Shown here in pieces: positions 16,306-22,931 of a stretch of 24,008 nt of DNA. This DNA comes from an uncultured Eubacteriales bacterium (lineage in GTDB: Bacteria > Bacillota > Clostridia > Christensenellales > Borkfalkiaceae). Within the stretch, counting starts at the first letter, position 1; each line of letters begins with the position of its first letter. Under the pieces are notes generated by a model, which was not told the DNA's origin, made no database searches, and saw nothing but the letters and a program-made list of their open reading frames with translations. The stretch covers positions 1-24,008 of the forward strand of contig CATJZR010000065.1 in NCBI GenBank assembly GCA_949745625.1. Direction: 5' to 3'. The position numbers and the translations under genes are program-made.

Positions 16306-16333
16306 TAAAAAGAGGGCGGATATACCGCCCTCT
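16306..16333 (-). terminator. Intrinsic terminator of the serpin gene
   Basis: AGAGGGCGG (16311-16319) and CCGCCCTCT (16325-16333) form a perfect GC-rich 9-bp stem with a 5-base loop, followed on the minus strand by TTTTATT. It lies 20 bases past the serpin stop. The T-run abuts the uvrC -35 box. Confidence 0.9.
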
Positions 16334-16353
16334 GCCGCCACAAAATTTTTCAG

Positions 16354-17664
16354 TTATTTAACTCGGTTCACAACTCCCGAAAAAAGAGTGTTATCGTATC
16401 GGTCGGTCAAAATAAAACCGAACGCTCTGTCGACCGCGAAGTCGAAATAAATGTTTTCGTAAGCCGGCGGAGGCGACGAGCCGTCCATTCCGATTATTGT
16501 TACCGCCGCTCCTTCTACACCGGTTTTATCAACTTCGAGCTTAGTTACGTGTTTTACTTCCTCGCAATAAACATCGTCGTGAGTGAGTGACGTAAAATCG
16601 CATTGTCCTCTGTTGAATAATTTATTAATACCCATTTCTTTAAGATGTTCTTTAACGTCCGCGTCGTATGACGACGAAAATTCGGGAAACAGGCACCGTG
16701 TGAAATATTTGATTTTATTGACCTCGTCAACCGCATTGTAGTCGGTTAACGAGTTTACTTCCGACACTGTTTCTTCCGTGAACAGGTCGTTTACAGTATA
16801 GCCGTCTTTGGGCAGTATAAACTTTATTTTGTTGCCGTTTTCGGTAGATGCAAAAAAAGTCTTATATTTATCGCCCTCATAAACTTTTCCTGCACTGTAA
16901 TTACCCTGTAACAATTTTAAATCCGTTTTAGTTGCGTCGGCATTTTCAAAGCTGTACAAACGGTCCGTATAAAGCAAATCATCGCCGCAACCATTCCATA
17001 TATCCTTTAAATAGAGAGTGTTTATCAGTGCAAATTCCGTCAAATTGCTCAGACGGAAATCTTTGTCGATAAGCCCCCTCGTCTCGTCCTTTACAAACTT
17101 TCTGACTGCGGCGTTTGCTGCGGCATTATCATTAAAGAAATCCGTTTTATACGAGTAGCAGAAAAATTTATCTGCAAGCGCACCGATACAGTCGTCGCTT
17201 ACCACAGCGCGCTTATCAATCCAGATTGAGTTACTTAAAGAAATAAGCCCGCTAGTCTTGCCGCCGTTAGTATATTCAGCAAATAGTGAACGATAATAAT
17301 CCGAAAATCCTTCGGCAAGCTGCCCGTAGTTAACCCCCAAAGCAGACAGAATTTCAGAGCGAGTGTCGCCGCCGGCGCACTGCGCTGCGAGCGACAACGC
17401 CATGTAAACGGATACGGGCGCAACTGAAAAATTTTCATCTTCTTTATAATCTCTATACGCAAGCGAAGCAAACTTCGCCGCAAACGATTCGGCGCTGCGG
17501 GACAAAACCTGCACCGATTGCGAATTTCTTTTCGTATATTCCAGCGTGGTTGCCTTCTTGGGCGCCCCTAAAAGGTCAGCCCTGCCCGCTCCGCACGCCG
17601 TCGCGCCTAACGCGCACACAGCTGCGCACGACGCAACGAGTAAGCTTTTAAAAACTTTTTTCAT
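16354..17664 (-). CDS. Serpin, predicted lipoprotein serine-protease inhibitor
   Basis: 436 residues. An N-terminal signal with a lipobox-like ATAC (Cys24) suggests a lipid-anchored extracellular protein. The serpin fold follows: NFSVAPVSVYMALSLAAQCAGG (about 78-99), LINTLYLKDIWN (shutter strand), and a C-terminal FAVDRAFGFILTDRYDNTLFSGVV. The reactive-centre hinge reads DKTGVEGAAVT (379-389), retaining the small residues needed for insertion as an extra strand, so inhibition is plausible. Counting from the conserved Gly at P15, the scissile region falls near DGSSPPP (394-400). Gut Clostridia are known to make elastase-inhibiting serpins (siropins). The ATG is preceded by a G-rich stretch (17671-17676). 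The gene follows the anti-sigma-like gene with no terminator between them and is closed by its own terminator. Confidence 0.9.
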   Translation of the reverse strand: MKKVFKSLLVASCAAVCALGATACGAGRADLLGAPKKATTLEYTKRNSQSVQVLSRSAESFAAKFASLAYRDYKEDENFSVAPVSVYMALSLAAQCAGGDTRSEILSALGVNYGQLAEGFSDYYRSLFAEYTNGGKTSGLISLSNSIWIDKRAVVSDDCIGALADKFFCYSYKTDFFNDNAAANAAVRKFVKDETRGLIDKDFRLSNLTEFALINTLYLKDIWNGCGDDLLYTDRLYSFENADATKTDLKLLQGNYSAGKVYEGDKYKTFFASTENGNKIKFILPKDGYTVNDLFTEETVSEVNSLTDYNAVDEVNKIKYFTRCLFPEFSSSYDADVKEHLKEMGINKLFNRGQCDFTSLTHDDVYCEEVKHVTKLEVDKTGVEGAAVTIIGMDGSSPPPAYENIYFDFAVDRAFGFILTDRYDNTLFSGVVNRVK

Positions 17665-17689
17665 AACAGCCCCCCATTTATTTCTATCT

Positions 17690-17699
17690 TATATACACC
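17690..17699 (-). promoter_or_regulatory. GGTGTATATA box 25 bases upstream of the serpin start
   Basis: The minus-strand 10-mer GGTGTATATA is identical to the one before the anti-sigma-like gene (18372-18381), with the same 25-base gap to the start codon. It is probably part of a shared promoter, perhaps read by the adjacent ECF sigma factor. The -35 regions (a GGAAA here, a CGAAC there) do not align at the same spacing. Confidence 0.5.
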
Positions 17700-17725
17700 T
17701 CGACAAAGGATTTTTCCGGTGCGTT

Positions 17726-18346
17726 TCAAATAAATATCCGCAAAATTCTTCTAACACCGTTTTTTTCCGAGTTTTCAAGAATAAAACAGCGCCTGTAATC
17801 GCCATAATAAGATTCGGCAATAAAGCCCTTCGCATAGGTTTTAAACTTAACCGTAACACTATCAAGCGAATACTCGTCGGAATAACTTTTAAAATCTTTA
17901 AGCACGTCTACGACGTATCCGTCGTTATAAAGCGTATAAACGGTACATTGCGAGCCGTATACCGAATACCTCTCTTCTGAAATTATAGCCTCGTTTTCTA
18001 AAAAATATTTTATATGCGATTTATATTTTACGGCTTCTGTTTCCCAAGGCGATTGCTCTATAACCCACTTTTCGAGGTCGCTTAGGTAAATGAAATTCGG
18101 CGTAGACGTATCGCCGTCATCGCTCACAAAATCGTCGCAACCGAAGTCGTTGTTTATACGTGAAGAAAGGGCTACGGGCAAAACGAAAGCAAGGCACAGT
18201 GCAAAACTTGCCGCACACGCAAGCACGGTTCTAAAATTAATTTCACGCGTCGTGTAACGCTTACCCTGCGCAATTTCTGCGCGGGCCCGGTCAAGCACAC
18301 CGTCAGACACTGCAACATCCGATAGCTTTTCTTCTATTTTTTTCAA
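17726..18346 (-). CDS. Single-pass membrane protein, probable anti-sigma factor
   Basis: 206 residues from a TTG at 18346; an in-frame TGA 12 bases upstream excludes an earlier start. A cytoplasmic N-terminal segment of about 40 residues (KIEEKLSDVAVSDGVLDRARAEIAQ) is followed by one membrane helix (about 41-61) and an extracellular domain of about 140 residues rich in Tyr, Asp and Ser. No zinc-binding HxxxCxxC anti-sigma motif is present. The call rests on topology and on its place 57 bases downstream of an ECF sigma gene, the usual arrangement of sigma/anti-sigma pairs. The extracellular part has no domain I recognise. It stops 61 bases before the serpin start, with no terminator between them. 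Confidence 0.65.
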   Translation of the reverse strand: MKKIEEKLSDVAVSDGVLDRARAEIAQGKRYTTREINFRTVLACAASFALCLAFVLPVALSSRINNDFGCDDFVSDDGDTSTPNFIYLSDLEKWVIEQSPWETEAVKYKSHIKYFLENEAIISEERYSVYGSQCTVYTLYNDGYVVDVLKDFKSYSDEYSLDSVTVKFKTYAKGFIAESYYGDYRRCFILENSEKNGVRRILRIFI

Positions 18347-18371
18347 TTTCTTTCTTTTTCATTCTCATAGC

Positions 18372-18381
18372 TATATACACC
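18372..18381 (-). promoter_or_regulatory. GGTGTATATA box 25 bases upstream of the anti-sigma-like start
   Basis: An exact copy of the box at 17690-17699, at the same 25-base distance from the start codon (here the TTG at 18346), which also supports that start. GAACTC lies just upstream on the minus strand and overlaps the end of the sigma gene. Together they could form an ECF-type promoter, but this is inference. Confidence 0.5.
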
Positions 18382-18403
18382 GTAAATAACGACTGAGTTC
18401 GGG

Positions 18404-18922
18404 TTAAAGTAAAATGTTTTTTACTTTTGCGAGTATTTTTTGAAGCTGCGCGTGCACTGCCGATTTCCCTTTGCCGAGCGCGTCTGCAACTTCCGAAATC
18501 GTCTTTCTTTCAAAAAAATACATATACACTATTTGCCGCTCCGCGTCCGACAACACCGAAACCGCCTGTTCCACCGCAACGCGGTTTATCAGTCCGTCGA
18601 AGCTATCGTAAGCAGGTACGCGGTCAAGCGACCCGACGGGTTTAAATTTCCTGTTTAAGTTAAGTGCAGTGTTCTTCGTAATTTCGTAAAGCCAGTTGTA
18701 GCCGTTTTTAGCCTTGTCGAAGCGTGGCGCTCCATTAACAGCTTTAAGATAGGTTTCGCTGAGCACGTCCTCTGCGCAGCTCTTATCTATGAGGTAGGTC
18801 TTTGCTACGTACAGCAAAGGTTTTTTGGTCAGTTCGAACAGTACTTCAAGCGCACGGTCGTCACCCTGCGCTATTTTTACAATAAGCTTATTTATCTTTT
18901 TAACTAACCTGTCGCCATACAT
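18404..18922 (-). CDS. ECF-type RNA polymerase sigma factor
   Basis: 172 residues, typical of the extracytoplasmic-function group: region 2 (about 22-65, ALEVLFELTKKPLLYVAK then CAEDVLSETYLKAV) and region 4 (about 120-168, LSDAERQIVYMYFFERKTISEVADALG with the helix-turn-helix KGKSAVHAQLQKILAKVK). There is no region 3. It directs polymerase to promoters of a small regulon when released from its anti-sigma factor, which is likely the membrane protein encoded next. The ATG at 18922 lacks a clear ribosome site; a weak TAATAT ends 6 bases before it. The signal is unknown, but the downstream lipoprotein serpin suggests an envelope or protease stress. Confidence 0.92.
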   Translation of the reverse strand: MYGDRLVKKINKLIVKIAQGDDRALEVLFELTKKPLLYVAKTYLIDKSCAEDVLSETYLKAVNGAPRFDKAKNGYNWLYEITKNTALNLNRKFKPVGSLDRVPAYDSFDGLINRVAVEQAVSVLSDAERQIVYMYFFERKTISEVADALGKGKSAVHAQLQKILAKVKNILL

Positions 18923-18939
18923 ATTTTTATATTATTTAA

Positions 18940-18966
18940 AACAATCCACCCGCAAACTTCGGGTGG
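18940..18966 (-). terminator. Intrinsic terminator after the four-helix membrane-protein gene
   Basis: CCACCCG (18946-18952) and CGGGTGG (18960-18966) form a 7-bp stem with a 7-base loop, followed on the minus strand by ATTGTTTT. It starts 4 bases beyond the stop codon of the 18971-19987 gene and separates that unit from the sigma gene. Confidence 0.8.
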
Positions 18967-18970
18967 TGTT

Positions 18971-19987
18971 TTAATCGTTATTTTCAGTACTTTTGTCGAT
19001 ATACTTATCCAGCAATGACATACCTATCTTTTTGCCTATCCCCATAATTCGGGATTTTACCGTCTGGGGCTGCTTTTCTTCCTCTTCAATACTGCCTTCC
19101 AAATTCAAGTCCCTGCAAGGGTCGAAGGTAACATAACCGCACTCCGCCGCGTACGCGAAAACTGTTTTCAAAATACCTTCTACAAGCTGTTTGTCCTCCT
19201 CCGCGGCAGCGTCGACCACGCCGAGAAGCTGCACGGGCTTAATAGCCGTAATATACTTGCCGCCTATTTCTGGAATTATAAACGTATCCAGACAGACCCC
19301 TATAGAATCGTAGTACTTTTTCGAAACGCGCTTTACTGATAGCTTGTCACTGCCTGAGGTCAAAGTCTGCTCGTACCATTCCAACGCAACGGTTGCAAAA
19401 CGGTATTTAACCTTTACCGGTGAAAGTAACCAACGCGCAAGTTTTCCGAGCCCGCCGAAAAACAGTGGCAGCACCTGTACTATAAGACAGACTATAGAAA
19501 AGATAATAAGCAGAATATCAAACGCAACGTACTTTGCTGCATACTGCTCTCCCCCCATAACGAACACCAGCGCCGCAATGGTTATGGCTATCGATGCAAT
19601 ACGTACCGCAAGACGGAAGTACGACATCATACGCTTGAAGCGTTTGATGTTTTTTGCTTTGGCTTTTATGCTGCACATCGTTATAATAAACATAGTTATA
19701 AACAGAACCGCATAAACTCCGAGCAGGCAGTACATTACAATATCCTCGGTCAAGCTCAGCTTACCGAGCAATCCCGTGCCGAGAATATACGCCACATATA
19801 CGAGCGTAAATACAAGGCTAAACGACATAGTTAAAAGATTTAACCGGCGCGAAATAACGGCGCGGTTATTATAAATATTCTTTATTACACTGCGGATATC
19901 GTAGACATCTTTCGCAAGCGTAAAGGTTTCTTCGGCATTAATCTTATGCCTGATATTTACTTTTTCTTCGTTCTTCTCTTCTTCCAT
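18971..19987 (-). CDS. Four-helix integral membrane protein of unknown function
   Basis: 338 residues. Acidic cytoplasmic N-terminus (MEEEKNEEK), then four membrane helices at about 51-73, 83-105, 125-146 and 153-177, with a strongly basic loop (KAKAKNIKRFKR, 108-119) between the second and third. A soluble C-terminal domain of about 160 residues follows, containing KKYYDSIGVCLDTFIIPEIGGKYITAIKPVQLLG and a charged tail. No catalytic motif or known domain was recognised. It begins 7 bases after the ABC-F gene, but a promoter with TATAAT ending 6 bases before the ATG suggests its own, possibly leaderless, transcript. A terminator follows directly. It could act with the ABC-F protein only by neighbourhood; no evidence supports a transporter. 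Confidence 0.8.
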   Translation of the reverse strand: MEEEKNEEKVNIRHKINAEETFTLAKDVYDIRSVIKNIYNNRAVISRRLNLLTMSFSLVFTLVYVAYILGTGLLGKLSLTEDIVMYCLLGVYAVLFITMFIITMCSIKAKAKNIKRFKRMMSYFRLAVRIASIAITIAALVFVMGGEQYAAKYVAFDILLIIFSIVCLIVQVLPLFFGGLGKLARWLLSPVKVKYRFATVALEWYEQTLTSGSDKLSVKRVSKKYYDSIGVCLDTFIIPEIGGKYITAIKPVQLLGVVDAAAEEDKQLVEGILKTVFAYAAECGYVTFDPCRDLNLEGSIEEEEKQPQTVKSRIMGIGKKIGMSLLDKYIDKSTENND

Positions 19988-19993
19988 AATGCG

Positions 19994-20023
19994 ATTATAT
20001 CATATCTCCATACTCGTTGTAAA
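19994..20023 (-). promoter_or_regulatory. Promoter of the membrane-protein gene, -10 box 6 bases from the ATG
   Basis: Minus strand TTTACA (20018-20023), 18-base spacer, TATAAT (19994-19999), then 6 bases to the ATG at 19987. It lies inside the last codons of the ABC-F gene. The predicted start point coincides with the ATG, giving a leaderless mRNA. Confidence 0.6.
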
Positions 20024-21854
20024 ACTTATCCAACTGGAATTTTATAACTTCGAGCTTTTTTATAAGTTCATTCACTTTGACGTAATCGGCGGTAATTTCC
20101 GGATTGGCAAGCGCGCCGTTAATCTCGCGTTCGGCAGCCTCGTATTCCGCAATGTCCGCTTCCAGCTTTTTCAAACGCTGTTTTCTGCGCTCTTCATCGG
20201 CTCGGTCCTTTGCGGAACGGTGACACGACGGTTTTTTTTCAACGGCGGGCGTAGGCTCTGCTTTTATCCGCTTTACAGCGTTGTAGCTTTCGTAGCCGCC
20301 CTCGTAGCTCTCAAGCCTGCCGTTTTCGATTTCCGCAACCCTTTCGGCAAGCGATGAAATAAAATATCTGTCGTGCGAAACGAATATAAGCGTCCCGTCG
20401 AATTGCTTTAAAGCCGCCTCTAAACCCTCGCGGGCGGGCAGGTCGAGATGGTTGGTCGGCTCGTCGAGTAAAAGGACGTTGCCCCTATCACATTCGAGTA
20501 TGCAAAGCGCAAGTTTTGCCCTCTCGCCACCCGAAAGCGAGCTTACCTTTTTCTGCATATCCTCTGCAAACAGTCCGCAACGCGCAAGTGCGTTGCGCAC
20601 CTCTGTCTGCGTGTAGCCAACGTGCCTTTCCCAAAGCTCGGCAAGCACCGTGTTTTCACCGTTAAGGTTCGCAGACTCTTGGTCGTAAAAAGCGTATTTT
20701 ACAAATCTGCCTGATTTTACAGCGTTGTTGCCACCTATAATTTCTTTTAAAAGCGTGCTTTTACCCGCTCCGTTTTCTCCCACAATGGCGATTTTATCAC
20801 CTCGATTCACACTGAGGTTGCCATCCGATATAAGCTTTTTATCGCCACGTACGAGATTGAGTCCCGAAATTTCCAAAACCTGTTCATAGGGCTGTACGTC
20901 GTATTCGAAGCAAAACGAAGGCGGTTTTTGCGGAGGCAGAGGCTTTTCTGCAATTTCCATTTTTTCAAGCTGCTTTACTCTGCTCTGCGCAGATTTCGCC
21001 GTAGAAGCGCGCGCAAGATTTCTGTCCACGTAGTCCTGCAATTTGGCGCGCTCCTCCTGCTGCGCCTCGTAATCCTTCATTAAACGCGCAAATCTTTCCG
21101 CTTTGAGGATTTTATATTTGGAATAGTTGCCCGCAAATGAAGTCAGGCGTTTACGCTCGATTTCAAGTATGCGCGAAACCGTTTTGTCGAGAAGATATCT
21201 GTCGTGCGATACCACTAAAATAGCGCCCTTGAAGCTCTGCAAATAGTCTTCCAGCCAGAACAGCGTAGCTATATCAAGGTGGTTTGTAGGCTCGTCCAAA
21301 ATAAGCAAATCTGGACTTTCAAGCAAAAGCCGAGCAAGCTTTAAACGCGTTTTTTCTCCACCGGAAAGCGTATCTATAACCCTGTCGTACATCTTTGCAA
21401 AGCCCATTCCGTTTAAAACCGTTTTAATTTTCACATCTACATTAAAGCAGTCGTGCGCGGCTACGTACTTATTGAGGCTTTCTATTTTCGCGGAAAGCAC
21501 ATCGTATTCGCGGCTTTGGAAAGCGGCAAGCGCAAGTTCGGCAGAAAGCGCGGAAAGCTTTTCCACCGCGTTCAGCTCTTCCCTGAATATTTCAAGCATT
21601 TCCGCATAAACGGTGTTACCGCTTTCATACCCGCCGTTCTGCTCTAAATAGCCGATTTTAAGTCCGTTTTTCCTTGAAATAATGCCGGCGTCCGCATCAA
21701 GACCGCCGAGAATAAGCTTTATTAGCGTGGTCTTCCCCTCGCCGTTGGCGCCTATCAGCCCGACACGCTCGCCCTCGTTGAGCGCGAACGATACGTTTTC
21801 AAATATTAAGTTTCCTCCGTAGCCAAACGCTACGCTGTCAAGAGTTATCAGCAT
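19995..21854 (-). CDS. ABC-F family ATPase (translation factor type)
   Basis: 619 residues from the ATG at 21854; the in-frame ATG at 21869 would overlap the radical SAM gene and has no ribosome site. Two ABC modules without membrane helices: Walker A GANGEGKTT (35-43), signature LSGGEKTRLKL and Walker B LLILDEPTNHLD in the first; GENGAGKSTL, LSGGERAKLAL and LLLDEPTNHLD in the second. A helical linker with many Arg/Lys lies between them, and there is a C-terminal coiled coil of about 60 residues (KLEADIAEYEAAEREI). ABC-F proteins act at the ribosomal E site; the C-terminal coiled coil resembles Uup/YdiF rather than EttA. Antibiotic-resistance ABC-Fs are relatives, but nothing here points to that role. 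The start is 2 bases past the radical SAM stop. Confidence 0.93.
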   Translation of the reverse strand: MLITLDSVAFGYGGNLIFENVSFALNEGERVGLIGANGEGKTTLIKLILGGLDADAGIISRKNGLKIGYLEQNGGYESGNTVYAEMLEIFREELNAVEKLSALSAELALAAFQSREYDVLSAKIESLNKYVAAHDCFNVDVKIKTVLNGMGFAKMYDRVIDTLSGGEKTRLKLARLLLESPDLLILDEPTNHLDIATLFWLEDYLQSFKGAILVVSHDRYLLDKTVSRILEIERKRLTSFAGNYSKYKILKAERFARLMKDYEAQQEERAKLQDYVDRNLARASTAKSAQSRVKQLEKMEIAEKPLPPQKPPSFCFEYDVQPYEQVLEISGLNLVRGDKKLISDGNLSVNRGDKIAIVGENGAGKSTLLKEIIGGNNAVKSGRFVKYAFYDQESANLNGENTVLAELWERHVGYTQTEVRNALARCGLFAEDMQKKVSSLSGGERAKLALCILECDRGNVLLLDEPTNHLDLPAREGLEAALKQFDGTLIFVSHDRYFISSLAERVAEIENGRLESYEGGYESYNAVKRIKAEPTPAVEKKPSCHRSAKDRADEERRKQRLKKLEADIAEYEAAEREINGALANPEITADYVKVNELIKKLEVIKFQLDKFYNEYGDMI

Positions 21855-21856
21855 AT

Positions 21857-22708
21857 TTAAAAATCCCATTCAGGAATGTACGACATGTGCGAGCTGTCCA
21901 AATCCTGTAAGAATACGTTTTTAAGCCCATATTCCTCTACTGCCGACAGTACCCGGCTATATTCGCGTTTGGTTATCGAGCGCTGCAATTCCCTATAGTT
22001 TTCTATTTCGCCAAACGGCGTATATTGCCCCATTAAGCTGAAGTATACGCTTTTTGGAAGCGTTGAAACGAACTTTACGATATTTACGGAATCGTATGAG
22101 GCAAGCGGCAGCACGAGATGACGCACTATACAGCCCGAAAGCATTTTTCCGTCACGACGCATTTTCAGCGGCTTATCCGCCATAAGCTCTATCGCAGGCA
22201 AAGCATATCTCGCGTAATCGCCGCGCCCCGTATAGCGCTTTGAAAGCGCAGAATCGATAAACTTCAAATCGGGCAAAAAAATATCGACAAATCTGTCCGC
22301 CCGTTTAAGATTTTCCACCGTTTCGTATCCGTGCGTATTATATACGATAGGAACCTTCGGTCTGTAATTTTCAAGCGCAAGCTCTATGTCTGACAAATAA
22401 TGCGTCGGATTTACAAGGTTTATATTTTCCGCCCCCGCATCTTCAAGGCTTTTAAAAATATCAGCAAGCTCTTTTACGGTTACGTCCTTTCCGCGCGTAT
22501 TTCTCGACAATTCAAAATTCTGACAGAATACGCATTTCAGCGAACAGCCGCAAAAAAATACGCAGCCACTGCCTTTTTCAAAGGATATAGGCGGCTCCTC
22601 GAAAGGGTGCAGATAATATTTTGCTATACGTACTCCCTCAACTCCGCAGTACCCGCTTTTAAGTTGTCTGTCCGCCCCGCACGATACGGGACACTGCGCA
22701 CATTTCAT
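21857..22708 (-). CDS. Radical SAM protein, PflX (PflA-like) family
   Basis: 283 residues. The radical SAM cluster motif CSLKCVFC gives C-x3-C-x2-C (Cys55, 59, 62). An N-terminal CAQCPVSCGADR with GYCG (Cys3, 6, 10, 21) is the extra Cys set seen in PflX-type homologues of pyruvate formate-lyase activases. The partial barrel follows (NLVNPTHYLSDIE, VYNTHGYE, IFLPDLKFID, GCIVRHLVLP, SLMGQYTP). The protein being activated or modified is not known, and no formate-lyase gene is near. The ATG at 22708 has no ribosome site and lies 6 bases after a TATAAT box, so a leaderless mRNA is predicted. The ABC-F gene follows after 2 bases and is co-transcribed. Confidence 0.9.
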   Translation of the reverse strand: MKCAQCPVSCGADRQLKSGYCGVEGVRIAKYYLHPFEEPPISFEKGSGCVFFCGCSLKCVFCQNFELSRNTRGKDVTVKELADIFKSLEDAGAENINLVNPTHYLSDIELALENYRPKVPIVYNTHGYETVENLKRADRFVDIFLPDLKFIDSALSKRYTGRGDYARYALPAIELMADKPLKMRRDGKMLSGCIVRHLVLPLASYDSVNIVKFVSTLPKSVYFSLMGQYTPFGEIENYRELQRSITKREYSRVLSAVEEYGLKNVFLQDLDSSHMSYIPEWDF

Positions 22709-22714
22709 AAGGAT

Positions 22715-22743
22715 ATTATAATTTAAACGGCGAATAATTGCAA
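22715..22743 (-). promoter_or_regulatory. Sigma-A promoter of the radical SAM gene, -10 box 6 bases from the ATG
   Basis: Minus strand TTGCAA (22738-22743), 17-base spacer, TATAAT (22715-22720), then 6 bases (ATCCTT) to the ATG at 22708. The -35 box is the same TTGCAA as at uvrC. It is divergent from the metK promoter, with the two -35 boxes only 7 bases apart. Confidence 0.78.
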
Positions 22744-22750
22744 GTTTTGT

Positions 22751-22779
22751 TTGACATTATTTGTTTTTTATGTTATATT
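22751..22779 (+). promoter_or_regulatory. Sigma-A promoter of metK
   Basis: TTGACA (22751-22756), 17-base spacer, TATATT (22774-22779). The start point is predicted near 22786, at the 5' edge of the riboswitch aptamer. Confidence 0.85.
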
Positions 22780-22784
22780 GATTA

Positions 22785-22908
22785 AAACCTATAAAGAGTG
22801 TGCGAGAGAACGGCTCTTAGACCACACAGCAACCTGCAACGCAAGGTGCTAACGCCGAGGACTATGGGAATTATAAAGTTACTTAACCCCGCTCGGCAGA
22901 GTGGGGTT
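22785..22908 (+). promoter_or_regulatory. SAM-I (S-box) riboswitch controlling metK
   Basis: The core GCAACC (22829-22834), a short P3 and AAGGTGCTAA (22843-22852) match the S-box consensus. P2 is formed by GTGTG (22798-22802) with CACAC (22823-22827) and GAGAG with CTCTT above it; its loop CGG (22811-22813) can form the expected pseudoknot with CCG (22855-22857). P1 is weak (AAC/GTT plus TAT/ATA with a small internal loop) and P4 is very short. SAM binding should switch off transcription of SAM synthetase through the terminator at 22885-22908. The alternative pairing GCCGAG (22854-22859) with CTCGGC (22892-22897) would act as antiterminator. Confidence 0.9.
22885..22908 (+). terminator. Riboswitch-controlled terminator hairpin before metK
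   Basis: AACCCCGCTC (22885-22894) and GAGTGGGGTT (22899-22908) form a 10-bp stem with one G-T pair and the tetraloop GGCA. The following TTAATACATTTT is only moderately U-rich. The 3' side lies about 14 bases before the GAGG ribosome site (22922-22925). Confidence 0.75.
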
Positions 22909-22931
22909 TAATACATTTTAAGAGGAAACTT

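Noticed and set aside
14458..16341. uvrC starting at 16341 with 24 extra N-terminal residues
   Set aside because: The extra residues would be translated from the serpin terminator hairpin and the uvrC promoter. The conserved UvrC start is at the MDVIKEKLKLLPENPGVY segment (16269).
19995..21854. Antibiotic-resistance role for the ABC-F protein
   Set aside because: The C-terminal coiled coil and overall layout fit housekeeping Uup/YdiF-type proteins. No resistance-type leader peptide or attenuator precedes it.
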